From the NCBI GenBank assembly GCA_012103475.1, contig WLWS01000001.1:124001-188000 (forward strand): a DNA stretch of 64,000 nucleotides, given 5' to 3'. This document shows, one piece after another, positions 1 to 9,015 of this stretch (positions within the stretch are counted from its first letter, which is position 1; each line of letters opens with the position of its first letter). Position numbers and translations under genes: made by a program. The notes beneath the pieces were generated by a model, which saw only the letters and a list, made by a program, of their open reading frames with translations, did no database searches and was not told the origin of the DNA. The DNA comes from Gammaproteobacteria bacterium (lineage in GTDB: Bacteria > Pseudomonadota > Gammaproteobacteria > Eutrophobiales > Eutrophobiaceae).

Positions 1-646
1 GTAAACCGCTCCAGCTTAGAATCCAGTAATCACTGCCATAACCAATCAATACGTAAGCCCACCAATGTAACCACTCAAAAAAGTAATTCGGGTGTCTTGA
101 GTAACGCCAGAGTCCTTCCTGACACACCAGAGAACGATCTCTGCTCTTTTTCTTGAAATTAGCCAGCTGTCTGTCACTCATCCACTCCCCGGTCAGAGCG
201 ATGATCCAGACAGTTATGCCTGCGTAATCAAGCCAGCTCAATGAGGTAGCTGCATTGCGTGAGGCAGCCCAGAAAGGTAAGGCAAACAGTAAAGTCCATG
301 TCGCCTGAAACTGGAAAAATACGAACATGGCCGGTTGCGCATACTTTCCGCAATATTCGCGCATATAGCGATAACGTCCGTCCTCGATTTCACTGCTGAC
401 ACGCTTATGCAGATAGAGACCAAGACGAATGCCCCAGGCCAGAGCAATCAGGATGATAATGTACTGTCTTGCACCGTTCTCAATATCATCAGCAAGTATG
501 AGCCAGCAGCCGACCAGCGGAGTCAGGAAAGACCAGGCCACATCGACAACACCGGCATTGCTCGTACGGACTTGCTGCAACCATAACAGAAACATAAGCA
601 GTCCCGAGGCCGCCCAGGCCAGCAGGAATATTGTAGATATACTCAT
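1..646 (-). CDS. DUF1295 membrane protein (steroid 5-alpha-reductase-like), C-terminus cut by window edge
   Basis: I translated this from the ATG at 646, and the frame stays open to base 1 (215 codons), so the C-terminus lies outside. The product is hydrophobic with several membrane spans. It carries the signature R-Y-S-R-H-P-N-Y-F-F-E-W near the end of the visible part, which is typical of DUF1295 and the related steroid 5-alpha-reductase / isoprenylcysteine methyltransferase fold, where it binds NAD(P)H or a cofactor. It starts 3 nt after the DUF2878 stop and is the last visible gene of the lipid-modification operon. DUF1295 genes commonly accompany DUF1365/Cfa-like cassettes, so a role in modifying an acyl chain in the inner membrane is inferred. 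No enzyme activity can be assigned from sequence alone. Confidence 0.88.
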   Translation of the reverse strand, partial: MSISTIFLLAWAASGLLMFLLWLQQVRTSNAGVVDVAWSFLTPLVGCWLILADDIENGARQYIIILIALAWGIRLGLYLHKRVSSEIEDGRYRYMREYCGKYAQPAMFVFFQFQATWTLLFALPFWAASRNAATSLSWLDYAGITVWIIALTGEWMSDRQLANFKKKSRDRSLVCQEGLWRYSRHPNYFFEWLHWWAYVLIGYGSDYWILSWSGL

Positions 647-649
647 AGC

Positions 650-1198
650 CTATTTATTCTCTGAATTACCTGAAGTTAATGGAGCTCGATTTACCCACGG
701 TTGGGCGGCAGCAAACCAAACCAGCAGCGGTGTGGCGATGAGCCACTGTATGGCTATCATTATCAGGGCCGGTTTTCCCTTAATTTCGATTGCCCCGAGA
801 CGACTGCCAGCATAGTAAGCAAAGGAACCTGCAATCGCGCCCAGCAAAGCAGCCAGAAACAGATGCCCATGAAGCCACTTCATTGAGTAGTTAAGAGTCG
901 CTGCAAAATTTACCCACAAGGCCACCATCCACAATGGAGACGGGCCACCAAGTTGAGTCTGTAGAGGAAAAGACAGGCTGCCCGAAAGTACCTGCATAGA
1001 ATCGATAAGGTAGCCGATAACCGCTGCTGTCAACAAAAGATGCAGTTCGGCAAGTCTATGGGTACCAGCTGCATATAGATGACAGAATATCCAGATTAAG
1101 GTGATTAAGACACCTACGTAAGGTCGCCCGATCGCAGCAAAATATACTGTCGTTATCCAGGCAAACTGGAAGGTAAAAAAATTGACTATGTTTAGCAT
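650..1198 (-). CDS. DUF2878 family integral membrane protein
   Basis: A 182-residue, very hydrophobic protein with about five or six membrane segments. A longer reading to 1351 is possible, but it would run back into the Cfa-like gene. The family N-terminus (M-L-N-I-V-N-F-F-T-F-Q) begins at the ATG at 1198, 7 nt after the upstream stop, so I chose that start. It ends 3 nt before the DUF1295 start. DUF2878 has no established biochemical function and recurs in this fatty-acid cassette (DUF1365, Cfa, DUF2878, DUF1295) in Gammaproteobacteria. A membrane partner role in acyl-chain modification is an inference from that context. Confidence 0.85.
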   Translation of the reverse strand: MLNIVNFFTFQFAWITTVYFAAIGRPYVGVLITLIWIFCHLYAAGTHRLAELHLLLTAAVIGYLIDSMQVLSGSLSFPLQTQLGGPSPLWMVALWVNFAATLNYSMKWLHGHLFLAALLGAIAGSFAYYAGSRLGAIEIKGKPALIMIAIQWLIATPLLVWFAAAQPWVNRAPLTSGNSENK

Positions 1199-1205
1199 GC
1201 GCTTA

Positions 1206-2462
1206 TCAGCGTTTAAGCGCTTCCCGTGAATGAGCTGGCTTGTCAAGAACCACTTGTACCAGACCCGTATAGCGTTCTCTGAAGCCCGCCTCACAATAAC
1301 AAAGATAGTATTCCCATAAGCGGGTGAAATCTTCGCCGTAACCCAGTTCACGTACAGCGTTTAGATTACTTCTGAATTGTCTATGCCATTCGTCAAGTGT
1401 TCGGGCATAGTGCAAACCAAAATCCTCAAGACTGGTAATACGCATATCAGAACCTTCCGTGATGGCATTCTGCATGGCGCATAAAGAGGGTACGCAACTA
1501 CCCGGGAAAATAAACTGTTGAATGAAGTCGCTGGTTTCCAAATATTGGGAATAACGTTGATCGGGCATTGTAATTGCCTGGATACAGGCCTGTCCGTTTT
1601 CCTTAAGAAGTTGCGAACACTTTGAAAAATAGCCTGGCAGGAATTGATTACCTACAGCTTCGATCATTTCGATTGACACCAACTTGTCGTACTGACCAGT
1701 CAAATCCCGATAATCAGATAACTGAATATCAATTTTGTCCTGCAAACCATGCTTTCTGATGCGCTGATTCGCAAGTTTAAACTGCTCTCTTGAAATTGTT
1801 GTAGTCGTCACACGACAACCGTAGTAACTCGCAGCATGAATGGCGAAACTGCCCCAGCCGGTGCCGATTTCAATCACATGATCGTTTGCCTTTAGATCAA
1901 GCTTACGACAAATTCGATCCAGTTTCTCAATAGACGCCTCTTCCATACTGGAATCCGCGTTTTGAAAAAAACCGGAAGAATAAGTCATGGTCGGATCAAG
2001 CATCAATTCGAAAAATTCATTACCCAAATCATAGTGAGCATGAATATTTTCTCTGCTTCCCTTGCGGGTATTGTTTCTGGCCTTGTGTCTCCGCTTCAAC
2101 CACCAGTTACCTATACTAGCAAATCCTCTTTCCATGCTATCGAGCGTGCTTAAATTACGTACCATCAACTGAAAAAGTCCGGTCAGTTTGTTACACGACC
2201 AGTACCCATCGCGATAAGCACTCGCCGCCCCATTGCTGCCTGCAATTAAAACATCGATATAAAATCGCATGTCGTGGACATCTATAATGATAGCGTTTTC
2301 ATCTAAAGCCACTGCTTCTGTATCGAGCTCATCTCGTAAAACGATGTTGCCCACAGACAAATCGTTAAGCTGTTTTCTTATCAGGGTACGTGCTGAACCA
2401 TAGAGAGGGCTCTGCGCCAGAAACCTGACAGGAGCCTGTGTTGTCAGAATTGGTGACTTCAT
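1206..2462 (-). CDS. Cyclopropane-fatty-acyl-phospholipid synthase family SAM methyltransferase
   Basis: A 418-residue protein of the Mycolic_acid_cyclopropane_synthase (CMAS) superfamily. The SAM-binding loop V-I-E-I-G-T-G-W-G-S-F-A lies mid-protein, preceded by the family segment A-H-Y-D-L-G-N-E-F-F. Members transfer a methylene or methyl group from SAM to the double bond of phospholipid acyl chains at the inner face of the membrane. An upstream start at 2522 would overlap DUF1365 by 58 nt; the ATG at 2462 follows the DUF1365 stop by 2 nt and is preferred. Because it sits with an FAD oxidoreductase and DUF1365, it may make a methylated or further oxidised acyl chain (for example a furan fatty acid precursor) rather than a plain cyclopropane. 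That is inference, so no symbol is given. Confidence 0.92.
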   Translation of the reverse strand: MKSPILTTQAPVRFLAQSPLYGSARTLIRKQLNDLSVGNIVLRDELDTEAVALDENAIIIDVHDMRFYIDVLIAGSNGAASAYRDGYWSCNKLTGLFQLMVRNLSTLDSMERGFASIGNWWLKRRHKARNNTRKGSRENIHAHYDLGNEFFELMLDPTMTYSSGFFQNADSSMEEASIEKLDRICRKLDLKANDHVIEIGTGWGSFAIHAASYYGCRVTTTTISREQFKLANQRIRKHGLQDKIDIQLSDYRDLTGQYDKLVSIEMIEAVGNQFLPGYFSKCSQLLKENGQACIQAITMPDQRYSQYLETSDFIQQFIFPGSCVPSLCAMQNAITEGSDMRITSLEDFGLHYARTLDEWHRQFRSNLNAVRELGYGEDFTRLWEYYLCYCEAGFRERYTGLVQVVLDKPAHSREALKR

Positions 2463-2464
2463 TG

Positions 2465-3229
2465 TTATAATTCTTCCTGCATAGTTTTTGGGTGACTGTA
2501 AAAAGGTGTTTTTTTCAACCACAGAATCAGAGCTTGCCAGTAAATAGCGCTAACGACCTTTAAGGTCATGAGAGGATAGCTCGCAAGAATCCGGGCTAAC
2601 GAAGTATGGTCAATGGTCTGATGCTGAAGAGACATAGAAGCATTGAATACTTTTGAGCTCTGCTCGTAAGTATTCATATCGACCATCAATCTGGAGCCAG
2701 GCGTTGACAAACACCAATCGTAACGTTGACACATGTCCATGTAGGGGGAAACATGGAACTGCTTGTCAAACGAAAATCGATAGCTGTCTTCGTTATCGTC
2801 AACACTCTGGCAATCGAGGACATAACAATGCGTTTCGGCCCAGGGCGTGTTATGAACTTCCGCTACGATAAATTCGAGCGTCTTGTCTTTTTTATCCCAG
2901 CAGTAATAAAAACTAACCGGATTCATGCAGTAACCGAAATAACGTAGATGGGTCAGCAAGCGTACGGGCCCATCATGTACTTTTCCGGTTTCTTTCAAAA
3001 TGAGTTTCTGAACAGAATCTTTCAGAGGAATTTTTTCATCGTCCATGTGATCTTTGCGCCGAAACCAGGCCAATGACGGTTTTGATGAAGACCAGAGTAG
3101 AAAAGAGTTAAACAAGGACGGTAACTCATCCAGATCGAGGTACATCATGAACAGTGAATAATTAAACCCATGCCGATGCGGCTGTAGTCGATAATGTCCG
3201 ACACGACCTGAATAAATAGCACTTTTCAC
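2465..3229 (-). CDS. DUF1365 domain-containing protein
   Basis: 254 residues. The N-terminus G-R-V-G-H-Y-R-L-Q-P-H-R-H-G-F is the DUF1365 hallmark, and the protein is full length for the family. Its start overlaps the stop of the FAD oxidoreductase by 4 nt (ATGA), which suggests translational coupling, and the Cfa-like gene starts 2 nt after it. DUF1365 proteins nearly always lie beside a Cfa-like methyltransferase and an FAD/NAD-binding oxidoreductase, as in the singlet-oxygen/ChrR-regulated cassettes of other proteobacteria. Their catalytic role is not settled. No membrane span is obvious, so a soluble or peripheral protein is likely. Confidence 0.93.
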   Translation of the reverse strand: MKSAIYSGRVGHYRLQPHRHGFNYSLFMMYLDLDELPSLFNSFLLWSSSKPSLAWFRRKDHMDDEKIPLKDSVQKLILKETGKVHDGPVRLLTHLRYFGYCMNPVSFYYCWDKKDKTLEFIVAEVHNTPWAETHCYVLDCQSVDDNEDSYRFSFDKQFHVSPYMDMCQRYDWCLSTPGSRLMVDMNTYEQSSKVFNASMSLQHQTIDHTSLARILASYPLMTLKVVSAIYWQALILWLKKTPFYSHPKTMQEEL

Positions 3230-4485
3230 GCAGCGATCTCCAGATTAAACGCGTTACATACGGCAAGCGCGCTGCGTACACCATCTTCATGGAAGCCATA
3301 GCCCCAATAGGCACCGCAGTAAGACAGGCCTCTGCGTTGAATCAGTTTATGTTGCTCTTTTTGTGCAATATCGCGACCTGGTAAGAACACGGGATGATGG
3401 TAGTTTATTTTTCGAATCACACTACTCTCATCTATATCAGCAGTTTGGTTGAGCGAAACACAATAGGTCTTTTCACTTTCAATGCCCTGCAACATATTCA
3501 TGTTGTAAGTGAGGCAGGCATGCTCACGCTGATCTTCGGGAATACGATAGTTCCAGCTGGCCCAGGTTCGTTTGTGTTTCGGTAACAAATCAGTGTCTGT
3601 ATGCAACACGACTTCATTATCCTGGTAGGGGAATTTTTCCAGAATATTTCGTTCTTCTTCGTCAATATCGTCCACCAGAGACAGACTCTGATCCGCATGC
3701 GTCGCCAGAATAACTTCATCAAAAGTCTGCTCTGAACCGTCAGCAAAACACACTAAAACATAGCCTGCGCGTCGTCTGACTTTTTTGACGACTGTATTCA
3801 GCTGTATGCGTCCGGAAAATGTAGCCGTCAGTGGTTCGATATATTCCCGGGAACCGCCCTTTACTGTCCGCCACTGTGGCCGATTATCCACCTGCAACAT
3901 GCAATGATTATTGAGAAACTCCAGTACAAATCGTATTGGAAACTGACGGAATTTTTCCGCGGGGCAGGACCACAATGAGGCTCCCAGAGGAACCAGGTAA
4001 TGCTCAACGAAACGATGTCCGTAGCTATTTATTCTGGCAAACTCATCGACACTTATGGAATCACTGATATCTCTCTGCAGGGCAATGGGTGCCTGCTTAT
4101 GAAAGCGAAGAATGTCACGCAACATTATCAGGAAAGGCACTTCTACCAGGTTACGCCTCTGGCTGAATATCCTGTTCAAATCGGTTCCGTTGTACTCCAG
4201 TCCGCTCTTTTGACAGTGCACACTGAAACTCATATCAGATTCGCGGCTTTCGACGCCCAGTACGTTGAACAGACGACAAAGATTGGGATAATTCTTCTCG
4301 TTAAAGACGATGAAACCGGTATCAACAGGAATGACTCTTCCTGTTCCCTGCTCGTGAACATCAACGGTATTGGTATGACCACCAATATAATTGTTCGCTT
4401 CGAAAACAGAAATTTCGTGCTTCCTGTTTAGAGTATAGGCCGCTGTCAAACCGGAAATTCCGCTACCGATAATTGCTATCTTCAC
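3226..4485 (-). CDS. FAD/NAD(P)-binding amine-oxidase-type oxidoreductase of the lipid cassette
   Basis: 419 residues. The N-terminal dinucleotide-binding motif I-A-I-I-G-S-G-I-S-G-L-T-A-A-Y is followed by E-A-N-N-Y-I-G-G-H-T-N-T, the E...GGH pattern of the amine oxidase/phytoene-desaturase-like flavoproteins next to DUF1365. The C-terminus has the usual second FAD contact (S-Y-C-G-A-Y-W-G-Y-G-F-H-E-D-G). Predicted to oxidise or desaturate a lipid substrate together with DUF1365 and the Cfa-like enzyme. It overlaps the desaturase stop by 4 nt and the DUF1365 start by 4 nt, so the three are translationally coupled. The exact substrate is unknown. Confidence 0.92.
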   Translation of the reverse strand: MKIAIIGSGISGLTAAYTLNRKHEISVFEANNYIGGHTNTVDVHEQGTGRVIPVDTGFIVFNEKNYPNLCRLFNVLGVESRESDMSFSVHCQKSGLEYNGTDLNRIFSQRRNLVEVPFLIMLRDILRFHKQAPIALQRDISDSISVDEFARINSYGHRFVEHYLVPLGASLWSCPAEKFRQFPIRFVLEFLNNHCMLQVDNRPQWRTVKGGSREYIEPLTATFSGRIQLNTVVKKVRRRAGYVLVCFADGSEQTFDEVILATHADQSLSLVDDIDEEERNILEKFPYQDNEVVLHTDTDLLPKHKRTWASWNYRIPEDQREHACLTYNMNMLQGIESEKTYCVSLNQTADIDESSVIRKINYHHPVFLPGRDIAQKEQHKLIQRRGLSYCGAYWGYGFHEDGVRSALAVCNAFNLEIAA

Positions 4486-5447
4486 AGACTTTTCCTCTCA
4501 CTGGCTTCCAGCATTACCTGAACCGGCACGGGTCGCATGTTATGCACCAGGCCAATAGCAGACATCAGCCAGAGTATGAAGTAACTAAAATCAATCTCCC
4601 ACCAGTGAAAGCCCTGTCTGGTCGATATCGGATAACGATGATGATTGTTATGCCATCCCTCACCGAGGGTTAACAATGCCAGCAGGAAATTGTTTCGACT
4701 GTCATCATTGGTATCGAAGCGACGATGACCAAAGCGATGACAAAGTGAGTTAATTGTGTAGGTAGCGTGATAAAGAACAACGGTTGAGACAAAGAAACCC
4801 CATACCAGCATTTGCATGGCACTGGTCCCCAGATAGGGATAAAACTTGTTAATACTATAACCGAACAACAAACAGAAGCCCGCCAGAGCGATAAATGGTA
4901 GCCAGTCGATTCTTTCAAGAAACGTCAGCTCCGGAAACTTGAGCATGTCCTTAATGCGCTCTTTTCTCATTGGGAAATTTGAGCTTTTCAAAAACCAGAG
5001 TGTGTGACTGTTTAGAAATCCGTACTTTGGGGAATGAGGATCAGCCTGAGTATCCGATGTGATGTGATGTTCACGGTGATGACTGGCCCACCATAATGGT
5101 CCTCTCTGACCGGCAGTACATCCCGCCACTGCCATGGCAAATTGCATAGGTCTCGAAACGCTAAAACTCTTGTGTGAAAAGTAACGATGATAGAAGGCCG
5201 TAATAAAAAACATGCGAAGCAGATATAAACCAGCAGCAACAGCCACAGCAACCCAACTAAAACCGACAAAGAATACGCCCAGACAACCCAGATGAATCAG
5301 TACAAAAACCGACAACCGGAAATAATCGAGATTATTGAAATCACCGTCTTCGGTTTTGCTGTAAAAAGCTTCGTCGTTTAATAGCCAGCTCTTCAGAGAC
5401 CTGAGAACAGAAACCACTGGCTGATCTGAGTTAATTTTCGAATTCAT
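4482..5447 (-). CDS. Acyl-CoA / fatty acid desaturase (delta-9 type)
   Basis: 321 residues with the three histidine boxes of membrane di-iron desaturases: H-R-Y-F-S-H, H-H-R-E-H-H and H-N-N-H-H, in the expected order and spacing. Membrane segments lie before the first box and between the second and third. It would introduce a cis double bond into saturated acyl chains at the inner membrane with O2. It begins 63 nt downstream of the histidine kinase stop on the same strand and is the first structural gene of the lipid operon, feeding unsaturated acyl chains to the Cfa-like methyltransferase. Its coupling to a two-component system suggests control of membrane fluidity or envelope stress. Confidence 0.94.
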   Translation of the reverse strand: MNSKINSDQPVVSVLRSLKSWLLNDEAFYSKTEDGDFNNLDYFRLSVFVLIHLGCLGVFFVGFSWVAVAVAAGLYLLRMFFITAFYHRYFSHKSFSVSRPMQFAMAVAGCTAGQRGPLWWASHHREHHITSDTQADPHSPKYGFLNSHTLWFLKSSNFPMRKERIKDMLKFPELTFLERIDWLPFIALAGFCLLFGYSINKFYPYLGTSAMQMLVWGFFVSTVVLYHATYTINSLCHRFGHRRFDTNDDSRNNFLLALLTLGEGWHNNHHRYPISTRQGFHWWEIDFSYFILWLMSAIGLVHNMRPVPVQVMLEASERKSL

Positions 5448-5510
5448 CCGCTTAGCTTAATCAGGAAGCCGTGAACAAGGGGTATAGCAGATGTGAAAAT
5501 CAGGTGAATA

Positions 5511-6839
5511 TTAGAAATTTAGTCGATTCGGACGCCCTTCGGAACTATCTTTAGACAGGAAATCAACTTTGACAGTAGTGCCCTTATGTAGCTCACTATC
5601 TATAATGATTGGCCAATGGAAGCGATCAGAAAGCATTTTCACGATTGTCAGACCAACACCGTAGCCACCTCTGGGCTTGCTTCCACCACGTTGAAAAGGT
5701 TTAAACATCCTGTCCATTTCTTCGGCGCTCATCCCTACACCGCTATCACGTATCGAAAAGCCAATGTCTGTTACCAATATATCAACACTTCCTTCATCGG
5801 TGTATGAGTAGGCATTACGAATCAAATTGCCAATCAAAACGGACAATACTTTATCTGAAGACGTGACCAGTAACTTTTTCTCTGAAGTGAAATTGATCTT
5901 AACCGGTTTATCATCAAGAAGATTCGCAGAACGCTCCATCTCCTCTTTAATAACATCGTTTACACAGACAGTGTCAATTGACAGCGCATTATCGGATTCT
6001 CTGGCGAGTAATAACAATGCCTGAATAAGTTCTTCCATATCAGAAGCATTGTGCTTGATTCTTTCAATAGTTCGGCGATTATTCGTACTCAAATTTTCGT
6101 CAGCAAGCAGAATATCTGTCGCAATCTTGATTACTGTGATCGGGCTTCTTAGTTCGTGGCTGGCATCCCGAGTGAAGTTACGTTCTCGTAAAACGAAAGC
6201 TTCAATGCGATCAGATAGTTTCGAAAGTGCTGCGGATAGCGTACTGACATCATGATCGATGTTCTCGTAATCCGCCAGTACGATTTTTAAATCGGTGGAA
6301 AAATCATCACTACCCGGATCCAGTTCCTCAACCTCTTTGCTTAATTTAATAATAGGAGAAACTGCCCTGGAGGAAAACCGATAGGCCAGCCAACTGGACA
6401 AATAAATTACAATTAACACCCCCGAGAGTGGCAGCATACCGAAAAACAACACCAGTTTACCCACCTGTTGACCATTAAAAACCAGCACCAGGGTTTTATC
6501 TCCCTTGTTACTGGCATACACCACCAGAAACCCGGAGTCCTGATCCGACAATTCCCGGAAACCGGGTTTCATGTTGGCAAATTTTGCCGGCAGACGATCG
6601 GCATCATCCGGGAGTAGATAACCAGTCAGGTTGTAGGTCGCTGGTAAAGATACGGTTTTGTCTCTTTCATAGCTGCTCCAGAAATGCGCAGCTTCATCTT
6701 CGAGCGCAGTATGGATCAAAATATCGCCGAGTACATAACGAGCAGCATAGACGCCAGCCAGCGCCGTGATACTTATCAATAGAGCCTGAAAAATAAAAGC
6801 CTGCCAGAGGCGATGACCAATGCTGCTAGCTTTCTTCAT
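5511..6839 (-). CDS. Membrane sensor histidine kinase (OmpR-partner type)
   Basis: 442 residues from the ATG at 6839; a TTG at 6848 would add three residues. Both starts lie inside the end of the response regulator gene (stop at 6826), so the pair is translationally coupled. TM1 is at about residues 12-35 and TM2 at about 128-150, enclosing a periplasmic sensor loop of roughly 90 residues. A HAMP-like linker follows, then HisKA with the phosphoacceptor in D-A-S-H-E-L-R-S-P (His228), and an HATPase domain with G-G-S-K-P-R-G-G-Y-G-V-G-L-T-I-V. No conserved ligand motif is visible in the sensor loop, so the stimulus is unknown. The downstream lipid genes suggest a membrane or envelope signal. 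Confidence 0.94.
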   Translation of the reverse strand: MKKASSIGHRLWQAFIFQALLISITALAGVYAARYVLGDILIHTALEDEAAHFWSSYERDKTVSLPATYNLTGYLLPDDADRLPAKFANMKPGFRELSDQDSGFLVVYASNKGDKTLVLVFNGQQVGKLVLFFGMLPLSGVLIVIYLSSWLAYRFSSRAVSPIIKLSKEVEELDPGSDDFSTDLKIVLADYENIDHDVSTLSAALSKLSDRIEAFVLRERNFTRDASHELRSPITVIKIATDILLADENLSTNNRRTIERIKHNASDMEELIQALLLLARESDNALSIDTVCVNDVIKEEMERSANLLDDKPVKINFTSEKKLLVTSSDKVLSVLIGNLIRNAYSYTDEGSVDILVTDIGFSIRDSGVGMSAEEMDRMFKPFQRGGSKPRGGYGVGLTIVKMLSDRFHWPIIIDSELHKGTTVKVDFLSKDSSEGRPNRLNF

Positions 6840-7530
6840 GTCCGGCAACTATACGATAGCCTGAGTTTTGTATGGTATGTAACAGCTGAACATCAAAAGG
6901 ACGGTCAATACACTTTCGCAGGTTATACATGTGACTGCGCAAGGTATCACTGTCCGGTAGAATATCACCCCATATCTGACGTTCTATCTCTCTGCGGGTG
7001 ACGACACGCGGTGACTGTTGCATCAATATACGCAAAATCTTCTGACCGATAGGAGCCAGTCTGATGGCTGTACTATTTCTGCTTACTTCCAATGTACCGG
7101 TATTAAACTTGAGATCACCGACCTGTAGGGTTTCCGGTGTTGCCTGACCACGTTCACGCCTGATTAGCGCTCTTACCCGCGCCTCCAGTTCCATAATTTC
7201 AAAAGGTTTTACCAGATAATCATCAGCACCGGCACCGAGACCGGTGAGCTTGTCATCAAGCGTGTCACGCGCGCTAAGAATCAAGATCGGTGTCGCCTTA
7301 CGTGCTTCCTTACGTAATTTGTTTAACAGGTCAATTCCATCCATACCGGGTAACATCAGATCCAGAACAATGACGTCGTATTCTCCGGTGACGGCCAAAT
7401 GCAAACCGGTAATTCCATCAGCCGCATAGTCCATCAGATAGTTATGGCTTTCCATGAATTCACAGACCATATCAGCGATATCGTGATGATCTTCGATAAG
7501 TAATATAGTGCCGCTTGTCTCGCCGTTCAT
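6826..7530 (-). CDS. OmpR/PhoB-family response regulator
   Basis: 234 residues: an N-terminal receiver with phospho-acceptor Asp57 in V-L-D-L-M-L-P-G-M-D-G, acidic residues near the N-terminus and the conserved Lys108 in Y-L-V-K-P-F. A C-terminal winged helix follows, with the recognition segment around S-D-T-L-R-S-H-M-Y-N-L-R-K. Its 3' end overlaps the kinase gene. It is transcribed divergently from folX-folE; the 194-nt region between them carries an 11-bp-spaced direct repeat typical of targets of this family. It probably controls the downstream desaturase/Cfa genes and perhaps itself and folX. Confidence 0.95.
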   Translation of the reverse strand: MNGETSGTILLIEDHHDIADMVCEFMESHNYLMDYAADGITGLHLAVTGEYDVIVLDLMLPGMDGIDLLNKLRKEARKATPILILSARDTLDDKLTGLGAGADDYLVKPFEIMELEARVRALIRRERGQATPETLQVGDLKFNTGTLEVSRNSTAIRLAPIGQKILRILMQQSPRVVTRREIERQIWGDILPDSDTLRSHMYNLRKCIDRPFDVQLLHTIQNSGYRIVAGHEES

Positions 7531-7619
7531 AATATTTCGCTGCTTTGTTTCTCTCAGATAACGAATATTAAAGGAAACCGCATGTGATTATTACGTGAAA
7601 GTCGGGATATTTGTCCGTT

Positions 7620-7636
7620 TTCACACAACATTCACA
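7620..7636. promoter_or_regulatory. Candidate response-regulator binding site: TTCACA direct repeat, 11-bp spacing
   Basis: TTCACA occurs at 7620-7625 and again at 7631-7636, one helical turn apart. PhoB/OmpR-family regulators typically bind such directly repeated hexamers. The site lies between the response regulator gene (start 7530) and folX (start 7725), so it could serve either promoter. A related element (TTCACG) reads on the minus strand at about 7595-7600. The role is inferred from spacing and position only. Confidence 0.5.
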
Positions 7637-7724
7637 TCAAATAGACGTCTGCATCACTTTTTGCACACTATCCTCTTTATACGATATCAAGCACAAAACT
7701 TACCTCAGAACGGAAGTAAAAATT

Positions 7725-8126
7725 ATGTCTGTGAAAAATGCGACGATAAACATCAGTAACCTGCGCTTAAGAACTTACATTGGCTTTAATCCTGAAGAGA
7801 AAGTTAAAAAACAGGATCTGGTTATTAATATCGAAATCTCTTATTCCCTGAACCCGGAAATACTTGAAGACCGGGTCGAATATGCTCTTGACTATAAAGC
7901 GATAAGCAAAAATATCATCGAATTTGTAGAAGATGGTCATTTTCTATTACTCGAGAAACTGGTGGCAGATGTGCTTGATATCTGCACAACTTACCCTGGT
8001 GTGACCAGTGCAAAGGTAACTATTGATAAACCACATGCCCTGCGCTTCGCTGATTCCGTTTCACTGTCTCTTGAGTACACCGCTGACAAAACGAATTCAT
8101 TGGCCCTTCTGGAGAAAGCATCATGA
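7725..8126 (+). CDS. folX: Dihydroneopterin triphosphate 2'-epimerase
   Basis: 133 residues of the FolB/FolX fold. It contains the FolX-type segments [10 protein letters not shown] and [12 protein letters not shown], and [14 protein letters not shown], which closely resembles the enterobacterial FolX C-terminus and differs from FolB. It epimerises 7,8-dihydroneopterin triphosphate to the monapterin form, the branch leading to tetrahydromonapterin, a cofactor for phenylalanine hydroxylase in some bacteria. A longer frame from 7611 exists, but the ATG at 7725 is preceded by GGAAG at 7712-7716 and matches the family N-terminus. It overlaps folE by 4 nt. Confidence 0.93.
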   Translation: MSVKNATINISNLRLRTYIGFNPEEKVKKQDLVINIEISYSLNPEILEDRVEYALDYKAISKNIIEFVEDGHFLLLEKLVADVLDICTTYPGVTSAKVTIDKPHALRFADSVSLSLEYTADKTNSLALLEKAS

Positions 8127-8818
8127 GCACCAGACCGATTCCATTATCGACACACGTCAACACTTCGCCCTGTCCGAGTATAAGCGAGGAAGCAGAGGCA
8201 GTCCGCGAAGCTCTGATAAGGGCGGGACTGGAAACACCACTCATTGATAATGGTCTTAGTACTGAACAAAAATACGAACGAATAAAGGACCTGATGACAG
8301 ATATTGTATCTACTCTCGGTCTGGATCTGTCAGACGATAGCTTGTGCGAGACACCACATAGAATTTCAAAGATGTACGTTAATGAAATTTTTTCAGGTCT
8401 GGACTACAGCAATTTCCCAAAGTTATCGCTCATAGAAAACAAAATGGGAACCGACGAGATGGTGAAGATCAGAGATATTGATCTTATTAGTACCTGCGAA
8501 CACCATTTTGTGACTATTGATGGTGTTGCAAAAGTCGCCTACATACCAAAAGACAAAATTATCGGACTCTCAAAAATAAACCGGGTAGTTCGCTTCTTTG
8601 CTCAACGGCCCCAGGTACAGGAAAGACTAACAGGACAGATACTGGTTGCTATGCAGACACTGCTGAATACGGATGATGTGGCTGTTAGCATTGATGCCGT
8701 TCACTACTGTGTTAAATCACGCGGCGTTATGGATCATAACTCTCAGACAAGCACGACTTCTCTGGGCGGATGCTTCAAGAAAAATATTCATACCAGAGCA
8801 GAATTTCTCAATCCATGA
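8123..8818 (+). CDS. folE: GTP cyclohydrolase I (type IA)
   Basis: 231 residues. The zinc and substrate residues are present: Cys125-Glu-His127-His128 (S-T-C-E-H-H-F) and Cys196 in H-Y-C-V-K-S-R-G. It converts GTP to 7,8-dihydroneopterin triphosphate, the first step of pterin synthesis and the direct substrate supply for FolX. The start overlaps the folX stop (ATGA), so the two are co-translated, an arrangement that points to tetrahydromonapterin supply. About 20-30 residues at the N-terminus are outside the conserved core, so an internal start is conceivable, but the overlap supports 8123. Confidence 0.95.
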   Translation: MSTRPIPLSTHVNTSPCPSISEEAEAVREALIRAGLETPLIDNGLSTEQKYERIKDLMTDIVSTLGLDLSDDSLCETPHRISKMYVNEIFSGLDYSNFPKLSLIENKMGTDEMVKIRDIDLISTCEHHFVTIDGVAKVAYIPKDKIIGLSKINRVVRFFAQRPQVQERLTGQILVAMQTLLNTDDVAVSIDAVHYCVKSRGVMDHNSQTSTTSLGGCFKKNIHTRAEFLNP

Positions 8819-9015
8819 ATCACTAATCGGTTCTGATAAGTAGTGCAGGGAAAAGAATCGGATTGCACCTTGCTCTGATTTTCCTGCTAACTGAAAAACT
8901 CTTTTGAAATAGGTTTTCTTCCCCAAAATACCTTATCAAGACCTCTATAAAGTACTTCCTATTTAAAAGTCGATCGTTTACTTTACATTCAAATTGAGTA
9001 GACGAATTTTACATA

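Noticed and set aside
1199-1351. N-terminal extension of the DUF2878 gene to 1351
   Set aside because: It would overlap the Cfa-like gene by about 145 nt and lacks family similarity; the ATG at 1198 fits spacing and family start.
8845-8887. Possible terminator after folE (GCAGGGAAAA ... TTTTCCTGC)
   Set aside because: The arms need a bulge, the loop is about 24 nt and no T-run follows, so it is not a convincing Rho-independent terminator.
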